A stretch of DNA of 53,324 bases. Origin: Bordetella parapertussis (GTDB taxonomy: Bacteria; Pseudomonadota; Gammaproteobacteria; Burkholderiales; Burkholderiaceae_B). Made by a program: the position numbers and the translations under genes. Numbering within the stretch: position 1 is the first letter of the stretch; each line of letters opens with the position of its first letter. Positions 34,962 to 42,121 of the stretch are shown one piece after another. The notes beneath the pieces are model-generated. The model searched no databases. It worked only from the letters and a program-made list of their open reading frames with translations, and was not told the origin of the DNA. The stretch lies in contig CAMBZR010000015.1 in assembly GCA_945872285.1 (NCBI GenBank), positions 1 to 53,324 of the forward strand, given 5' to 3'.

Positions 34962-35354
34962 ATGGACAAAGCACTATTTGACGCAGGCATCGTAACCCGT
35001 AAAGAGGTGCTCGGCACAGACTATGTTGGCCGAGCGTTTGAAGAGAATGCGATGACCGACGAGTTTCAAAAAATCGTCACAGAATATGCGTGGGGTGCAG
35101 TCTGGTCTCGGCCAGATTTTCCGCGCAAGACCCGTAGCATGCTAAACCTCGCGATGTTGACCGCCTTAAACCGCCCAAAAGAGTTGCGTTTGCACATGCG
35201 GGCCGCCATTCGCAACGGGGTCACTCAGCAAGAGTTCGTTGAAGTTTTTTTGCAGACACTGATTTACTGCGGAGCACCGGCGGCCAACGACAGCTTTAGA
35301 ATGGCCGCAGAAGTGTGGCGCGAGGTCGAGGCTGAGCAGGCTAATGATCAGTAG
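34962..35354 (+). CDS. Carboxymuconolactone decarboxylase-family protein (PcaC-like)
   Basis: 130 residues, all-helical CMD family. 'EYAWGAVWSRPDFPRKTRSM' then 'LNLAMLTALNRPKELRLHM' with 'AAIRNGVTQQEFVEVFLQT' closely follows the 4-carboxymuconolactone decarboxylase layout. It lacks the CxxC of the AhpD peroxidase branch, so a decarboxylase-like or uncharacterised lactone role fits better. It sits 3 bases after the Bug gene, ending the CoA-transferase run. Cytoplasmic, probably oligomeric. Confidence 0.85.
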   Translation: MDKALFDAGIVTRKEVLGTDYVGRAFEENAMTDEFQKIVTEYAWGAVWSRPDFPRKTRSMLNLAMLTALNRPKELRLHMRAAIRNGVTQQEFVEVFLQTLIYCGAPAANDSFRMAAEVWREVEAEQANDQ

Positions 35355-35387
35355 GGGCACCTAAAAAAAGCACAAGCACCACAGATA

Positions 35388-35404
35388 GGCTCACCCCCTG
35401 AGCC
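35388..35404. repeat. Small hairpin, copy B (CTCACCCCCTGAG core)
   Basis: GGCTCA-CCCCC-TGAGCC, the same core as 25526-25542 with one stem base pair swapped. It lies 67 bases before the SprT-like start and 34 bases after the CMD-protein stop, and is not followed by a T run. Confidence 0.5.
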
Positions 35405-35470
35405 ACCGAGCTAGGTAGACTCAAAAAAATACTCCCCCTACTCCTGCTCACCTTACTCAAGTCCACCCTC

Positions 35471-36061
35471 ATGCCAACACCTAAAACCGCCACGCGCGAG
35501 CAGTGGCTCAAAGAAGCCATCCTAGCGCTCACACCGCTATTTAAAGAAAAAGGCTATGCCGTACCCAAATGCCATGTGTCGTGCGGCTTTGCTAGCACCG
35601 ACGCTAAACGTGGGCACATCGGCCAGTGCTGGAGCACAAAGGCCTCGGCCGATAAGGTGAATCAAATCTTTATTTCGCCTGGACTTAGCGATAGCGTTGA
35701 GGTACTTGATACGCTAATGCATGAGCTCGTGCATGCAGTGGATGACTGCCAAAACAAGCACGGCCCAGTCTTTAAAAAGATGGCGCTCAAGCTTGGGATG
35801 AAAGGCCCGATGCGTAGTGCCGGTGCTGGGCCCGAACTTAAAGTCAAACTTGAGCAATTAGCAGCCGACTTAGGCACCTACCCCCACGCAAAACTCAACG
35901 TACCCCGTAAAGTCATTGACCGCCGCCCCCGCCCACGCGCAAAATGTTCAGAGTGCGGCTTTACAGTGCCGATGCTTAAAGCCTTTATGCACTATGGGCC
36001 GCCTATTTGCCCGAAAGACAAAATCGACATGACCGCCATCGGCGACTGGGAAGATTCGTGA
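35471..36061 (+). CDS. SprT-like zinc metalloprotein
   Basis: 196 residues. HELVH (84-88) is the HExxH zinc site typical of SprT/Spartan-like proteases. The C-terminal 'AKCSECGFTVPML' and 'GPPICPKDK' supply a zinc-ribbon-like set of cysteines. SprT-like proteins are linked to DNA-protein crosslink handling and stress, but bacterial members are mostly uncharacterised. Cytoplasmic. The region before it carries a hairpin (copy B) and little else. Monocistronic in appearance. Confidence 0.82.
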   Translation: MPTPKTATREQWLKEAILALTPLFKEKGYAVPKCHVSCGFASTDAKRGHIGQCWSTKASADKVNQIFISPGLSDSVEVLDTLMHELVHAVDDCQNKHGPVFKKMALKLGMKGPMRSAGAGPELKVKLEQLAADLGTYPHAKLNVPRKVIDRRPRPRAKCSECGFTVPMLKAFMHYGPPICPKDKIDMTAIGDWEDS

Positions 36062-36125
36062 GCACAGAAGTCGCGCTGATTATCATGAACTTGAGTTGTG
36101 ACTCAATTCAGTGAAAGACGTGTTA

Positions 36126-37328
36126 CTAACTCGTCTCTTCTTCGTCCCCCTTCGGCAAATCAGCAAACCTCTGCTGCATCGTCTGGTTACCTCTTGTTAA
36201 CTTCTTGATCGTCACGTCTTGGGCCTTGTCGTTGGCTAGACGTAGGTTTCGATTGGCACCGGTCAACGCATCACGTGTTTTTTGTAGATGAGAGATAGAT
36301 TTGTCGATTTCATCGATGGCAGTTTCAAATTGCCTTGAAGCCAGATCGTAATTTTTGGCGAACCCAGTTTTAAAACTGGCAAGCTCGTTTTCGAAATTTG
36401 TAATGTCAACGTTTTGCGCTTTGATTAACGCAAGCTCTGACTTGTATACCAGTGATTTAAGTGCCGCGTTACGCAACAGAGTAATGATCGGAATAAAAAA
36501 CTGTGGGCGTACCACATACATCTTTGGATAGCGGTGAGACTTGTCGACTATTCCGGTGTTGTAAAGCTCACTATCAGGCTCGAGCAACGAGACCAACACC
36601 GCGTACTCGCAGCCCTTCTCGGTGCGATCTTTATCAAGCTCTTTCAAAAAGTCTTCGTTTTTACTCTTGGTTGCAGTGTGATCGCTCTCGTTTTTCATCT
36701 CAAACATAATTGAAACAATCTCAGTGTCGGCGTCGTCTTTATCCTTGAAGATATAGTCACCCTTACTGCCACTGCGCGCGTTATTGTCTTTTTCAAAATA
36801 CGCTTTCGGAAACGCGGTCGCCCGGATACGATCGAACTCAGTCTCGCAATGCTGCTCAAGCGTTTCACCCACCATTTTGGTGGATAAGCGTGCCTTCATA
36901 TCTTTGAGGCGCTCGATCGTGTCTTCACGATCTTTGATCTGCGTTTCGTACTTGTCTTTGAGTGCTTGTTCAGCCAGCTGCTTTTCATATTCAACCCGCA
37001 CAAGCTTGTTTTTGGCGTCGTCGCGCTCTTTTTCGACACCGCTTAAGGCTTGCGCCAAGGCAAGCTGACGAGCAGCGTCGGCTGCAGCGAGTTTAGCGTT
37101 TAGCTCTTGGATCACAGAATCTTTGGCTGCCTCAGTACGATGTAAATCACTAGCCGCTTGCGACTTTGCTAGCTCAAGAGCATTTTTTTTGCCTTGCTCG
37201 GCAAGTTCAAGCCGCTCGTGCAACTGCTCGTTAAACTCGCTGTCACGAACCTGTTTAACGATATCCGCATAGCCAGACTCGTCAATTTTGAAGGCTTTTG
37301 AGCAATGTGGGCAAATGATGTCATGCAT
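36126..37328 (-). CDS. DUF2130 family protein
   Basis: 400 residues. It starts with a CPHC zinc-like pair ([15 protein letters not shown]). Residues ~25-165 are a long charged coiled coil ('[20 protein letters not shown]' and neighbours). The conserved DUF2130 core follows ('[20 protein letters not shown]', '[20 protein letters not shown]' and 'FEMKNESD'), with acidic/Lys residues resembling a PD-(D/E)xK nuclease: D in 'GDYIF' and E-x-K in 'FEMKNE'. A second coiled coil ends the protein. Nuclease activity is inference. The minus-strand gene stands alone. Confidence 0.85.
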   Translation of the reverse strand: MHDIICPHCSKAFKIDESGYADIVKQVRDSEFNEQLHERLELAEQGKKNALELAKSQAASDLHRTEAAKDSVIQELNAKLAAADAARQLALAQALSGVEKERDDAKNKLVRVEYEKQLAEQALKDKYETQIKDREDTIERLKDMKARLSTKMVGETLEQHCETEFDRIRATAFPKAYFEKDNNARSGSKGDYIFKDKDDADTEIVSIMFEMKNESDHTATKSKNEDFLKELDKDRTEKGCEYAVLVSLLEPDSELYNTGIVDKSHRYPKMYVVRPQFFIPIITLLRNAALKSLVYKSELALIKAQNVDITNFENELASFKTGFAKNYDLASRQFETAIDEIDKSISHLQKTRDALTGANRNLRLANDKAQDVTIKKLTRGNQTMQQRFADLPKGDEEETS

Positions 37329-37613
37329 GTTGGGTTACCGCCTTTGCTATCGATATTTATATGGTTGCAGTATGCCTGTCTAAGTGCTTCACCGAGTGAG
37401 ACATCACTTTCAAAAAATATATAAAATTATTGACATAAATACCCAAAATCTACGTATTTATTGACAAACTAAGGTCATACAGCGATTTATGAGCACTTTT
37501 ATTGACAAAGCATTTATACCAGGCACTCATAACAAAAGGTAATGCACTTGCATTGACTAGACAAGGCGATTGCATTACCATTCATGTTATTGACCCCCTC
37601 ACCGGAGCACGCA
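37329..37613. other. Control region upstream of prlF-yhaV with repeated TTGACA boxes
   Basis: The gap is 285 bases and AT-rich at first. Three TTGACA-like boxes occur (near 37430, 37470 and 37502), but none has a convincing -10 at ideal spacing. An inverted repeat over 37538-37579 is listed separately. The minus-strand part should also contain the DUF2130 promoter. No gene is seen. Confidence 0.4.
37538..37579. promoter_or_regulatory. Candidate PrlF-YhaV operator (inverted repeat)
   Basis: Perfect 9-bp arms GGTAATGCA (37538-37546) and TGCATTACC (37571-37579) separated by 24 bases, 34 bases before the prlF ATG. PrlF-YhaV complexes are known to bind their own promoter. The arms are a plausible two-half-site operator. 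Confidence 0.5.
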
Positions 37614-37943
37614 ATGGCTGCCATCCTTGAAGTTGAATCCACCTTGACCGACCGCTATCAAACCACAGTACCTGAGACAGTTCGCCGGGCTTTGAAGTTA
37701 GGCAAGCGGGACAAGATTCATTACACAATCCGCCCCGACGGAGAGGTCGTGCTCTCCCGTGTAGAACTTACTGAGAAAGACGATCCTGTACTCAGGCAAT
37801 TCTTGGGCTTTCTTGCTAATGACTTTGCTCAACATCCGGAACGACTTCAGACCATTGACACCGGTCTGGTGCAACGCATTCGTTCTTTGGTCGGTGGCAT
37901 CGAGGTCGATCTCAATTCTGCGCTTTCGCCAGAGGATGAGTAA
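37614..37943 (+). CDS. prlF: PrlF-type antitoxin
   Basis: 109 residues from the ATG at 37614 with GGAG upstream; the open frame extends to 37584 but lacks such a site. The N-terminal AbrB-like swapped-hairpin DNA-binding domain is 'ESTLTDRYQTTVPETVRRAL' with 'DKIHYTIRPDGEVVLSR'. The C-terminal half ('DDPVLRQFLGFLANDFAQHP') matches PrlF (SohA), the partner of YhaV. It neutralises the toxin and represses its own promoter. yhaV follows after 2 bases. Confidence 0.93.
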   Translation: MAAILEVESTLTDRYQTTVPETVRRALKLGKRDKIHYTIRPDGEVVLSRVELTEKDDPVLRQFLGFLANDFAQHPERLQTIDTGLVQRIRSLVGGIEVDLNSALSPEDE

Positions 37944-37945
37944 GC

Positions 37946-38455
37946 TTGAGTCAACCTGCTCCTTTTTTAGTCAACGACTGGGTGCTCTTTGCCCACCCCC
38001 TATTCCTTGCCGAGGTCGAAGCACTGTCTCAGCAAGTCGAACGACTCAAGCATAAAGACCCAATCGGTTACACCAAAAAAAATGCAGCCAAGCGACTGGC
38101 AGCAATTGCCAAACTCGCGTTTGAAGTCATCCCACAAAATCCAGCGCGCGCCGAATATCGGCAAGGCAACACGCTAGGTGACGAACACAAGCACTGGTTT
38201 CGCGCCAAGTTCTTTCAACAGTACCGACTATTCTTTCGCTATCACGCACCAAGCAAGGTGATTGTTTACGGATGGGTCAACGACGACGCCACCAAGCGCG
38301 CCTACGAAAGCAGCGACGATGCCTACCGTGTCTTTCGAAAGATGCTAGAAAGTGGCCATCCTCCAAGCGACTGGGATCAACTGCTTGCGGAGGCTCGTGG
38401 CGAGAGCGATCGACTTCAACGCCTTGCGGCAAGGGTCGCGCAAGACCACGCATAG
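37946..38455 (+). CDS. yhaV: YhaV-type RNase toxin
   Basis: 169 residues from a TTG start directly after the prlF stop. 'FLVNDWVLFAHPLFLAEVEA' and 'KDPIGYTKKNAAKRLAAIAK' begin it; 'WFRAKFFQQYRLFFRYH' with 'IVYGWVNDDATKRAYESSDD' is the RelE-like core of YhaV, an mRNA- and rRNA-cleaving ribonuclease. Residues expected for activity (Arg/His in 'WFRAKF', 'RLFFRYH') are present. The rare TTG start suits lower toxin than antitoxin translation. Convergent with the repeat-protein gene at 38462, 6 bases apart. Confidence 0.93.
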   Translation: MSQPAPFLVNDWVLFAHPLFLAEVEALSQQVERLKHKDPIGYTKKNAAKRLAAIAKLAFEVIPQNPARAEYRQGNTLGDEHKHWFRAKFFQQYRLFFRYHAPSKVIVYGWVNDDATKRAYESSDDAYRVFRKMLESGHPPSDWDQLLAEARGESDRLQRLAARVAQDHA

Positions 38456-38461
38456 GTCTAG

Positions 38462-38860
38462 CTAACAATTAGGATTAGGCCGATTCCATTTATCCGTGCC
38501 ACCGCCGCCAGGCCCGCTGTAGCACCCACCGCCCGGGGCCGTCGAAGCACCACCGCCCGGCCCGGTATACGCGCCGCCACCTGGCCCTGTGTAGGCGCCA
38601 CCACCAGGCCCCGTGTATAAACCGCCACCTGGTCCGGTATAAGCCCCACCTCCTGGCCCTGTGTACGCACCACCGCCAGGGCCTGTGTAGGCTCCGCCGC
38701 CAGGGCCCGTATAGGCGCCGCCACCAGGGCCGGTGTAGAGACCACCGCCCGGGCCCGTAGAGCAAGGCCCACCGGGGCCAGAGTAGCCCGTGCACGCCAG
38801 CGACGCGCTTGAGGCAACGACTGCACACACTGCCAAAATCATTTTCAACGTGGTGTTCAT
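38462..38860 (-). CDS. Secreted Gly/Pro octapeptide-repeat protein
   Basis: 132 residues from an ATG preceded by AAGGGG. Residues 1-22 look like a Sec signal peptide (MNTTLKMILAVCAVVASSAS then LA-C). The mature protein is 11 tandem octapeptides, residues 36-123, mostly GPGGGAYT with GPGGGLYT at units 1 and 6, ending 'TDKWNRPNPNC'. It has five cysteines at the edges (12, 23, 33, 113, 132) and almost no charge. Such sequences suit elastic or surface fibre-like material. No family is recognised; function unknown. Confidence 0.85.
   Translation of the reverse strand: MNTTLKMILAVCAVVASSASLACTGYSGPGGPCSTGPGGGLYTGPGGGAYTGPGGGAYTGPGGGAYTGPGGGAYTGPGGGLYTGPGGGAYTGPGGGAYTGPGGGASTAPGGGCYSGPGGGGTDKWNRPNPNC
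38492..38755. repeat. Eleven 24-bp tandem units encoding octapeptides
   Basis: Each unit is 24 bases and encodes one GPGGGxYT octapeptide on the minus strand. Units differ mainly at third codon positions (for example Gly codons and the Tyr/Thr codons), while the amino acids are conserved. Because 24 is a multiple of three, other frames also stay open here. Confidence 0.9.
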
Positions 38861-38997
38861 ACTGGCCCCTTAGGCTGTTCGTGTGGATGACACAGCACCA
38901 GTATGCGCGCATCAGTGCCTCATCAGACGAGACAGTGCCACACGTGCACCCGGCAGCTAAATTAAGTTCACGCAAGCTTAAAGCTCTGAGCGGCGTG

Positions 38998-39066
38998 TTG
39001 AAACATTTTGATACAAAAAATAGTTCAGTGCGCCAGCAGTTTTAGACCTATCTAAAACTAAAATTA
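38998..39066 (+). repeat. Upstream element, copy 1 (about 70 bp)
   Basis: Aligns without gaps to copy 2 at 40495-40563, about three quarters identical. Shared pieces include TGAAACA, TTTGATACA, AAAATAGTT, GTTTTAGA and ACTAAAATT. It ends 31 bases before the coiled-coil membrane gene at 39098. This copy contains a perfect palindrome, listed separately. Confidence 0.7.
39039..39058. promoter_or_regulatory. Perfect palindrome inside copy 1
   Basis: GTTTTAGA-CCTA-TCTAAAAC, 8-bp arms. It resembles a dimeric repressor site more than a terminator, since no T run follows. It lies 40 bases upstream of the gene at 39098. In copy 2 the right arm has decayed. Confidence 0.45.
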
Positions 39067-39097
39067 TGCATGATTCACGCACTTAAGGTAATACTGA

Positions 39098-39370
39098 ATG
39101 GAAACTAGATTAGCCAAGCTCGAAGCCATCATCCCAACCCTCGCCACGCGTGAAGATTTGGCAAAGCAAAAAACTGAAATTATGGATCGAATGGATCACT
39201 TAGTCTCAGGATTAAGAGCTGATTTTGATCGTAAGTTTTCTGATATCAACAAATCAATTCTTGACTTGCGTAAAGATTTTGACCGCAAATTTATTCTCTG
39301 CATGAGCATACAAATCACGACTCTCTTCGCCATCATTGGCCTGCTCTCGAAGATCGCGAAAATTTTTTAG
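39098..39370 (+). CDS. Small coiled-coil, single-pass membrane protein (DUF1640/CCDC90-like)
   Basis: 90 residues. 'LEAIIPTLATREDLAKQKTE' and 'ADFDRKFSDINKSILDLRKD' show heptad-rich coiled coil, with a repeated 'DFDRKF'. A hydrophobic C-terminal segment 'ILCMSIQITTLFAIIGLL' would anchor it in the inner membrane. This layout matches the bacterial CCDC90/DUF1640-like small proteins often seen near toxin-antitoxin genes. Function unknown. The ATG has GGTAATACTGA upstream, a weak site. Confidence 0.75.
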   Translation: METRLAKLEAIIPTLATREDLAKQKTEIMDRMDHLVSGLRADFDRKFSDINKSILDLRKDFDRKFILCMSIQITTLFAIIGLLSKIAKIF

Positions 39371-39703
39371 CTATAGCTGTTGACGGTTTAGTTGGGTGGC
39401 GATTGTTGCCCATCTTGAAGCCACAAAAAAGAAAACCCGCCCGTGCGTCTTGCGACGTAGAGGAGCGAGCCATGTCAGTAGTAATGTAAATCAAGTAACG
39501 AAAATTGGTTAACGCACAGCTCTGCGCCTGCGGCTAACCCGATCATCCGCAAACTCGGAGCGTTTACGTCGATTACCGCTACTTGCGATACCACCCACCC
39601 TACAATTGAATGCACTCATCATGCTCTCCTATTTAGCCATTTCGACAGACGTCGGGCATGGCAATTTGGAATAACTCCGCCCCTTACTCACTCGCCTATT
39701 GCT
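39371..39703. other. 333-base gap holding a possible 37-residue gene
   Basis: Apart from the small minus-strand frame at 39509-39622 nothing coding stands out. The segment 39422-39470 contains GC-rich sequence next to an A/G-rich run (CACAAAAAAGAAAACCC), which on the minus strand reads GGGCGGGTTTTCTTTTTTG and could end transcription, but no solid stem precedes it. Confidence 0.4.
39509..39622 (-). CDS. Possible Arg-rich small protein (37 residues)
   Basis: A minus-strand frame with two adjacent ATG codons (39622 and 39619) and GGAGAG just before them, ending at TAA 39509-39511. The product is strongly basic, with 'GNRRKRSEF' and C-terminal 'SRRRRAVR'. It may be a real small nucleic-acid-binding protein. 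The good ribosome-binding site is the only support beyond the open frame. Confidence 0.35.
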   Translation of the reverse strand: MMSAFNCRVGGIASSGNRRKRSEFADDRVSRRRRAVR

Positions 39704-39937
39704 TTAAAGACTGCTTAAAAAATCATTTACTTCGCCAAACCATTTGTCATCCATTTCTTCGGCGCTTAGCTGCTCAAGATCTTGTTCAAGTTCGGTGGCG
39801 TCTTCTTCTGTGACGGTGATGTTGCGTGCACCGACAAAGACAGTCAAGACACTATCGATTTTCCAGATCTGAACTTTTTCACCAACAAACACCACTTCTG
39901 CGGGCACAGCTGTGCCCCCCACGATTGCACGTGCCAT
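39704..39937 (-). CDS. Small acidic protein, unknown
   Basis: 77 residues with AAGGGG 7 bases before the ATG. The first half is strand-rich ('AIVGGTAVPAEVVFVGEKVQ', 'SVLTVFVGARNITVTE'). The second half is very acidic ('ATELEQDLEQLSAEEMDD') and helical. No family recognised. It follows the gene at 40018 on the same strand, but a terminator lies between, so it is probably its own transcript. Confidence 0.65.
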   Translation of the reverse strand: MARAIVGGTAVPAEVVFVGEKVQIWKIDSVLTVFVGARNITVTEEDATELEQDLEQLSAEEMDDKWFGEVNDFLSSL

Positions 39938-39980
39938 AGGTATACCCCTTAGTTGTCAAAGAACGTTTGTGCTAGAAATG

Positions 39981-40007
39981 CAAAAAGCCCTAGCAAGAGG
40001 GGCTTTG
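39981..40007 (-). terminator. Rho-independent terminator after the 40018 gene
   Basis: On the minus strand AAAGCCC (40006-40000) pairs with GGGCTTT (39990-39984) around a 9-base loop, followed by TTTTG. It ends the small gene that stops at 40018. Confidence 0.65.
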
Positions 40008-40017
40008 AGTGGTTTAG

Positions 40018-40290
40018 TTATCTGATTACAAGTAGTCCAACTTTTCCGCCGCACCCCCCTTGCGGGAAATTTCCTTGCTCTAATCTTTCTTTTAACGACT
40101 TCAGGGATGAAAAGTGGCTTTGAAGATCTTTAATAATGCCCTCTATTCTTAGAGCGGCGCCCCAGCAAAGAAAATCCAGCGCCCATCGAGCAGACATAGT
40201 TTTTCCCAGCTGACGAAACCTATCCAAGCTTTTGCTAAGTCGGTCCACATCAGAATCAATGTCGCTGAAATTTATTGCAGTTGGATTCAT
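40018..40290 (-). CDS. Small unknown protein
   Basis: 90 residues with GAGG upstream. Mostly helical: 'DVDRLSKSLDRFRQLGKTMS', 'WALDFLCWGAALRIEGII' and 'LQSHFSSLKSLKERLEQG'. It ends in a Gly-Cys-rich tail, 'FPQGGCGGKVGLLVIR'. No family recognised. It lies among small genes and toxin-antitoxin remnants, suggesting an accessory origin. Confidence 0.55.
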   Translation of the reverse strand: MNPTAINFSDIDSDVDRLSKSLDRFRQLGKTMSARWALDFLCWGAALRIEGIIKDLQSHFSSLKSLKERLEQGNFPQGGCGGKVGLLVIR

Positions 40291-40593
40291 GGTTTTATCC
40301 CTCAGAAGATAGAGGCATACAAAAGAGATTTTGTTATGACCTAATTATATCCTTCAAGTAGAGTAAGTTCTGAAGCCTTTCACTCAAAAAAAATCGACCA
40401 GCGACTTATCGAATATCTGCCTATCCCGCTCGAACTGGACACTCATCTCACCACAGCATAAAAAGCGTCACTGCAACAATTGGTAATGAACGATGCTGAA
40501 ACAATTTGATACACAAAATAGTTTTGTGCTGGGTTCGTTTTAGATCTTTCAAATACTAAAATTTAGTTCTGCTTTTGCACAACTCCTTCAAGC
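40291..40593. other. Intergenic stretch containing copy 2 of the upstream element
   Basis: Holds the start region of the gene at 40290 (minus) and, from 40495, copy 2 of the ~70 bp element shared with 38998-39066. No further gene is visible between 40330 and 40490. Confidence 0.5.
40495..40563 (+). repeat. Upstream element, copy 2 (about 70 bp)
   Basis: Ungapped partner of 38998-39066. The region GTTTTAGATCTTTCAAATAC corresponds to the palindrome of copy 1 but its right arm no longer pairs. It sits just upstream of the higBA remnant, so the element may have been the higBA promoter/operator or a shared mobile border. Confidence 0.65.
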
Positions 40594-40759
40594 CCAGACC
40601 ATGTCGAAATTATCGACGATCACTTAACGACTGATACAAATGACTACGAACAAAATGCGTCCGATTCATCCCGGTGAAATCTTGCGAGAAGAGTTTCTTA
40701 TCCCGCTGGGGTTGTCCGCCTACGCTCTTTCAGCGGCGTTACACGTGCCAGTCCTGTGA
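40594..40759 (+). pseudogene. higBA toxin-antitoxin remnant
   Basis: Two short pieces remain. At 40594-40623 the frame reads PDHVEIIDDH, which matches the conserved C-terminal end of HigB/RelE-type toxins. At 40640 an ATG opens a 39-residue frame with 'MRPIHPGEILREEFLIPLGL' and 'SAYALSAALHVPVL' before a TGA at 40757-40759. This is the N-terminal third of a HigA-type XRE antitoxin. Their order and close spacing match a native higBA operon. The rest of HigA and nearly all of HigB are lost, so the module is dead. Confidence 0.75.
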
Positions 40760-40883
40760 GGCATTTCTATTCGAAAAAGTACGCGTAAGCCGTATCTTTG
40801 GTAACTGAATTGTTAGCAATTGCAACAGCTCGATGGTCTCGAAAGCACACCACCGCGCTTGTCTGATCTTAATAGACTAAACG

Positions 40884-41066
40884 CTATCTTTTTTCAATTG
40901 GCACATTAATGTATTCAAAGGGGCAATGCCGGCAGCGGTTACCACAGCAGACCCTCCGCTTTAAGTGGGCTTGGCTTGTCAGCACTTGGTAGCCCGACTC
41001 GGGGTCAATGTACGTATCTTGCCCCTTTTCGCAGGCGCGACGATGAAGTTCTTCAATGCTTGGCAT
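40884..41066 (-). CDS. DUF5522-family small cysteine-rich protein
   Basis: 60 residues from the ATG at 41066 (a TTG six bases upstream is also possible). The signature RRVCCGNRCRHCPFEYINV near the C-terminus is that of DUF5522, whose clustered cysteines suggest zinc or iron-sulphur binding. 'CEKGQDTYIDPESGYQVLT' precedes it and is also conserved in the family. Function unknown. Confidence 0.85.
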   Translation of the reverse strand: MPSIEELHRRACEKGQDTYIDPESGYQVLTSQAHLKRRVCCGNRCRHCPFEYINVPIEKR

Positions 41067-41194
41067 GAGCAATACTTGATCTAGATCTAACTAGGGCTTC
41101 TTAAGGTTGTGTACTCTCAGCATCTGCTGGTACCGTCTTCGTATACTATCCACGAAATAGTATCAAACAAACGTATCAAACAAACACATGTTCA

Positions 41195-42121
41195 ATGATT
41201 GACTTCTTTCTTCTCAGTCTGCCGATCTTTGGCATTGTGGCGGCCGGCTGGGCTGCCGCCAGCTTAGGCTGGGTGCCTGCCGGCACCATCGATATCTTAG
41301 GCATCTTTTCGGTTCGGTTCGCCGTGCCAGCACTGATCGCCAGTCTGATCTCCACCCAACCCTTGTCTGTAGCCTTCGACACCCACTTCTATTTTGGGTA
41401 CCTGTTTTGTGGGCTCAGTATCTTTTTTCTGGTGTTTTTCATATCCCGTGTTGTGAACAAAAACACCAGTATCGCAGCGGCGCACGCGACCACCGCCTCG
41501 TTAGGCAACCTTGGTTTTCTAGGTCCCCCGATCATGTTGGCGTTCTTTGGTGCCCGTGGGGCTGGCCCCCTCGCGATGGCGATCACGGTAGAGGTGATGA
41601 TTCTGTTGTCGCTGGGCAGTGCGCTGATGAGTGTGAGCGAAAATGCCCATGCAAAAATCGGGCAAATTATTTTTCGTAGCACGCTGTTAAATCCTGTCGT
41701 GTTGGCCATTTTGGTCGGTGTGACGTTGGCTGCAACAAACACTGTTCTGCCGCGACCGTTAGAACAGTTTCTCACCATCATGGGTGGTGCTGCCGGACCA
41801 ACCGCTCTCTTTGCACTGGGCGCTGCCCTAGCGATCCAAAAGATCGACCGCGCCGGGATTGTTGCAGCGCTATCGATTGCCTTGGCTAAGCTCGCGCTGT
41901 ATCCCGTGCTGATTTGGTTGGTGCTGGCCAAGCTGCTTGAGCTTGACCCATTTTGGTGGCAGACAGGCGTTGTGATTGCCGCAATGCCCTCAGCTGGGCA
42001 TATCTTCGTGCTGGCGCAACGCTATCGAGCCGATCCCGAACGTGTGTCAGCCGTGATCGTAGCCTCAACGGTCATCAGCGTTGTCACGGTGCCGTTTGTT
42101 GCGTGGCTGGTGTTGGATTGA
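41195..42121 (+). CDS. AEC-family transporter
   Basis: 308 residues with about ten hydrophobic segments in the 5+5 arrangement of auxin-efflux-carrier (AEC) proteins. 'VRFAVPALIASLISTQPLS' and 'TTASLGNLGFLGPPIMLAFF' include the conserved N and P residues of the crossover region, and 'GAAGPTALFALGAALA' is the matching motif of the second half. Inner-membrane permease, probably for organic acids (malonate, malate-like) in bacteria. Its 3' end overlaps the convergent hydrolase gene by 38 bases. Confidence 0.9.
   Translation: MIDFFLLSLPIFGIVAAGWAAASLGWVPAGTIDILGIFSVRFAVPALIASLISTQPLSVAFDTHFYFGYLFCGLSIFFLVFFISRVVNKNTSIAAAHATTASLGNLGFLGPPIMLAFFGARGAGPLAMAITVEVMILLSLGSALMSVSENAHAKIGQIIFRSTLLNPVVLAILVGVTLAATNTVLPRPLEQFLTIMGGAAGPTALFALGAALAIQKIDRAGIVAALSIALAKLALYPVLIWLVLAKLLELDPFWWQTGVVIAAMPSAGHIFVLAQRYRADPERVSAVIVASTVISVVTVPFVAWLVLD

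Noticed and set aside
38492..38755. CRISPR-like array
   Set aside because: The units are directly adjacent 24-mers with no unique spacers and are part of a coding sequence.
38458..38975. Two long open frames overlapping the octapeptide-repeat gene on the same strand
   Set aside because: They arise because 24-bp repeats keep all frames open. Their products lack signal peptides and show Arg/Ala-rich or Trp-rich nonsense; only the GPGGG frame has a signal peptide and a ribosome-binding site.
39422..39470. Terminator on the minus strand
   Set aside because: There is a T-rich run after GGGCGGG, but no stable preceding stem could be paired.
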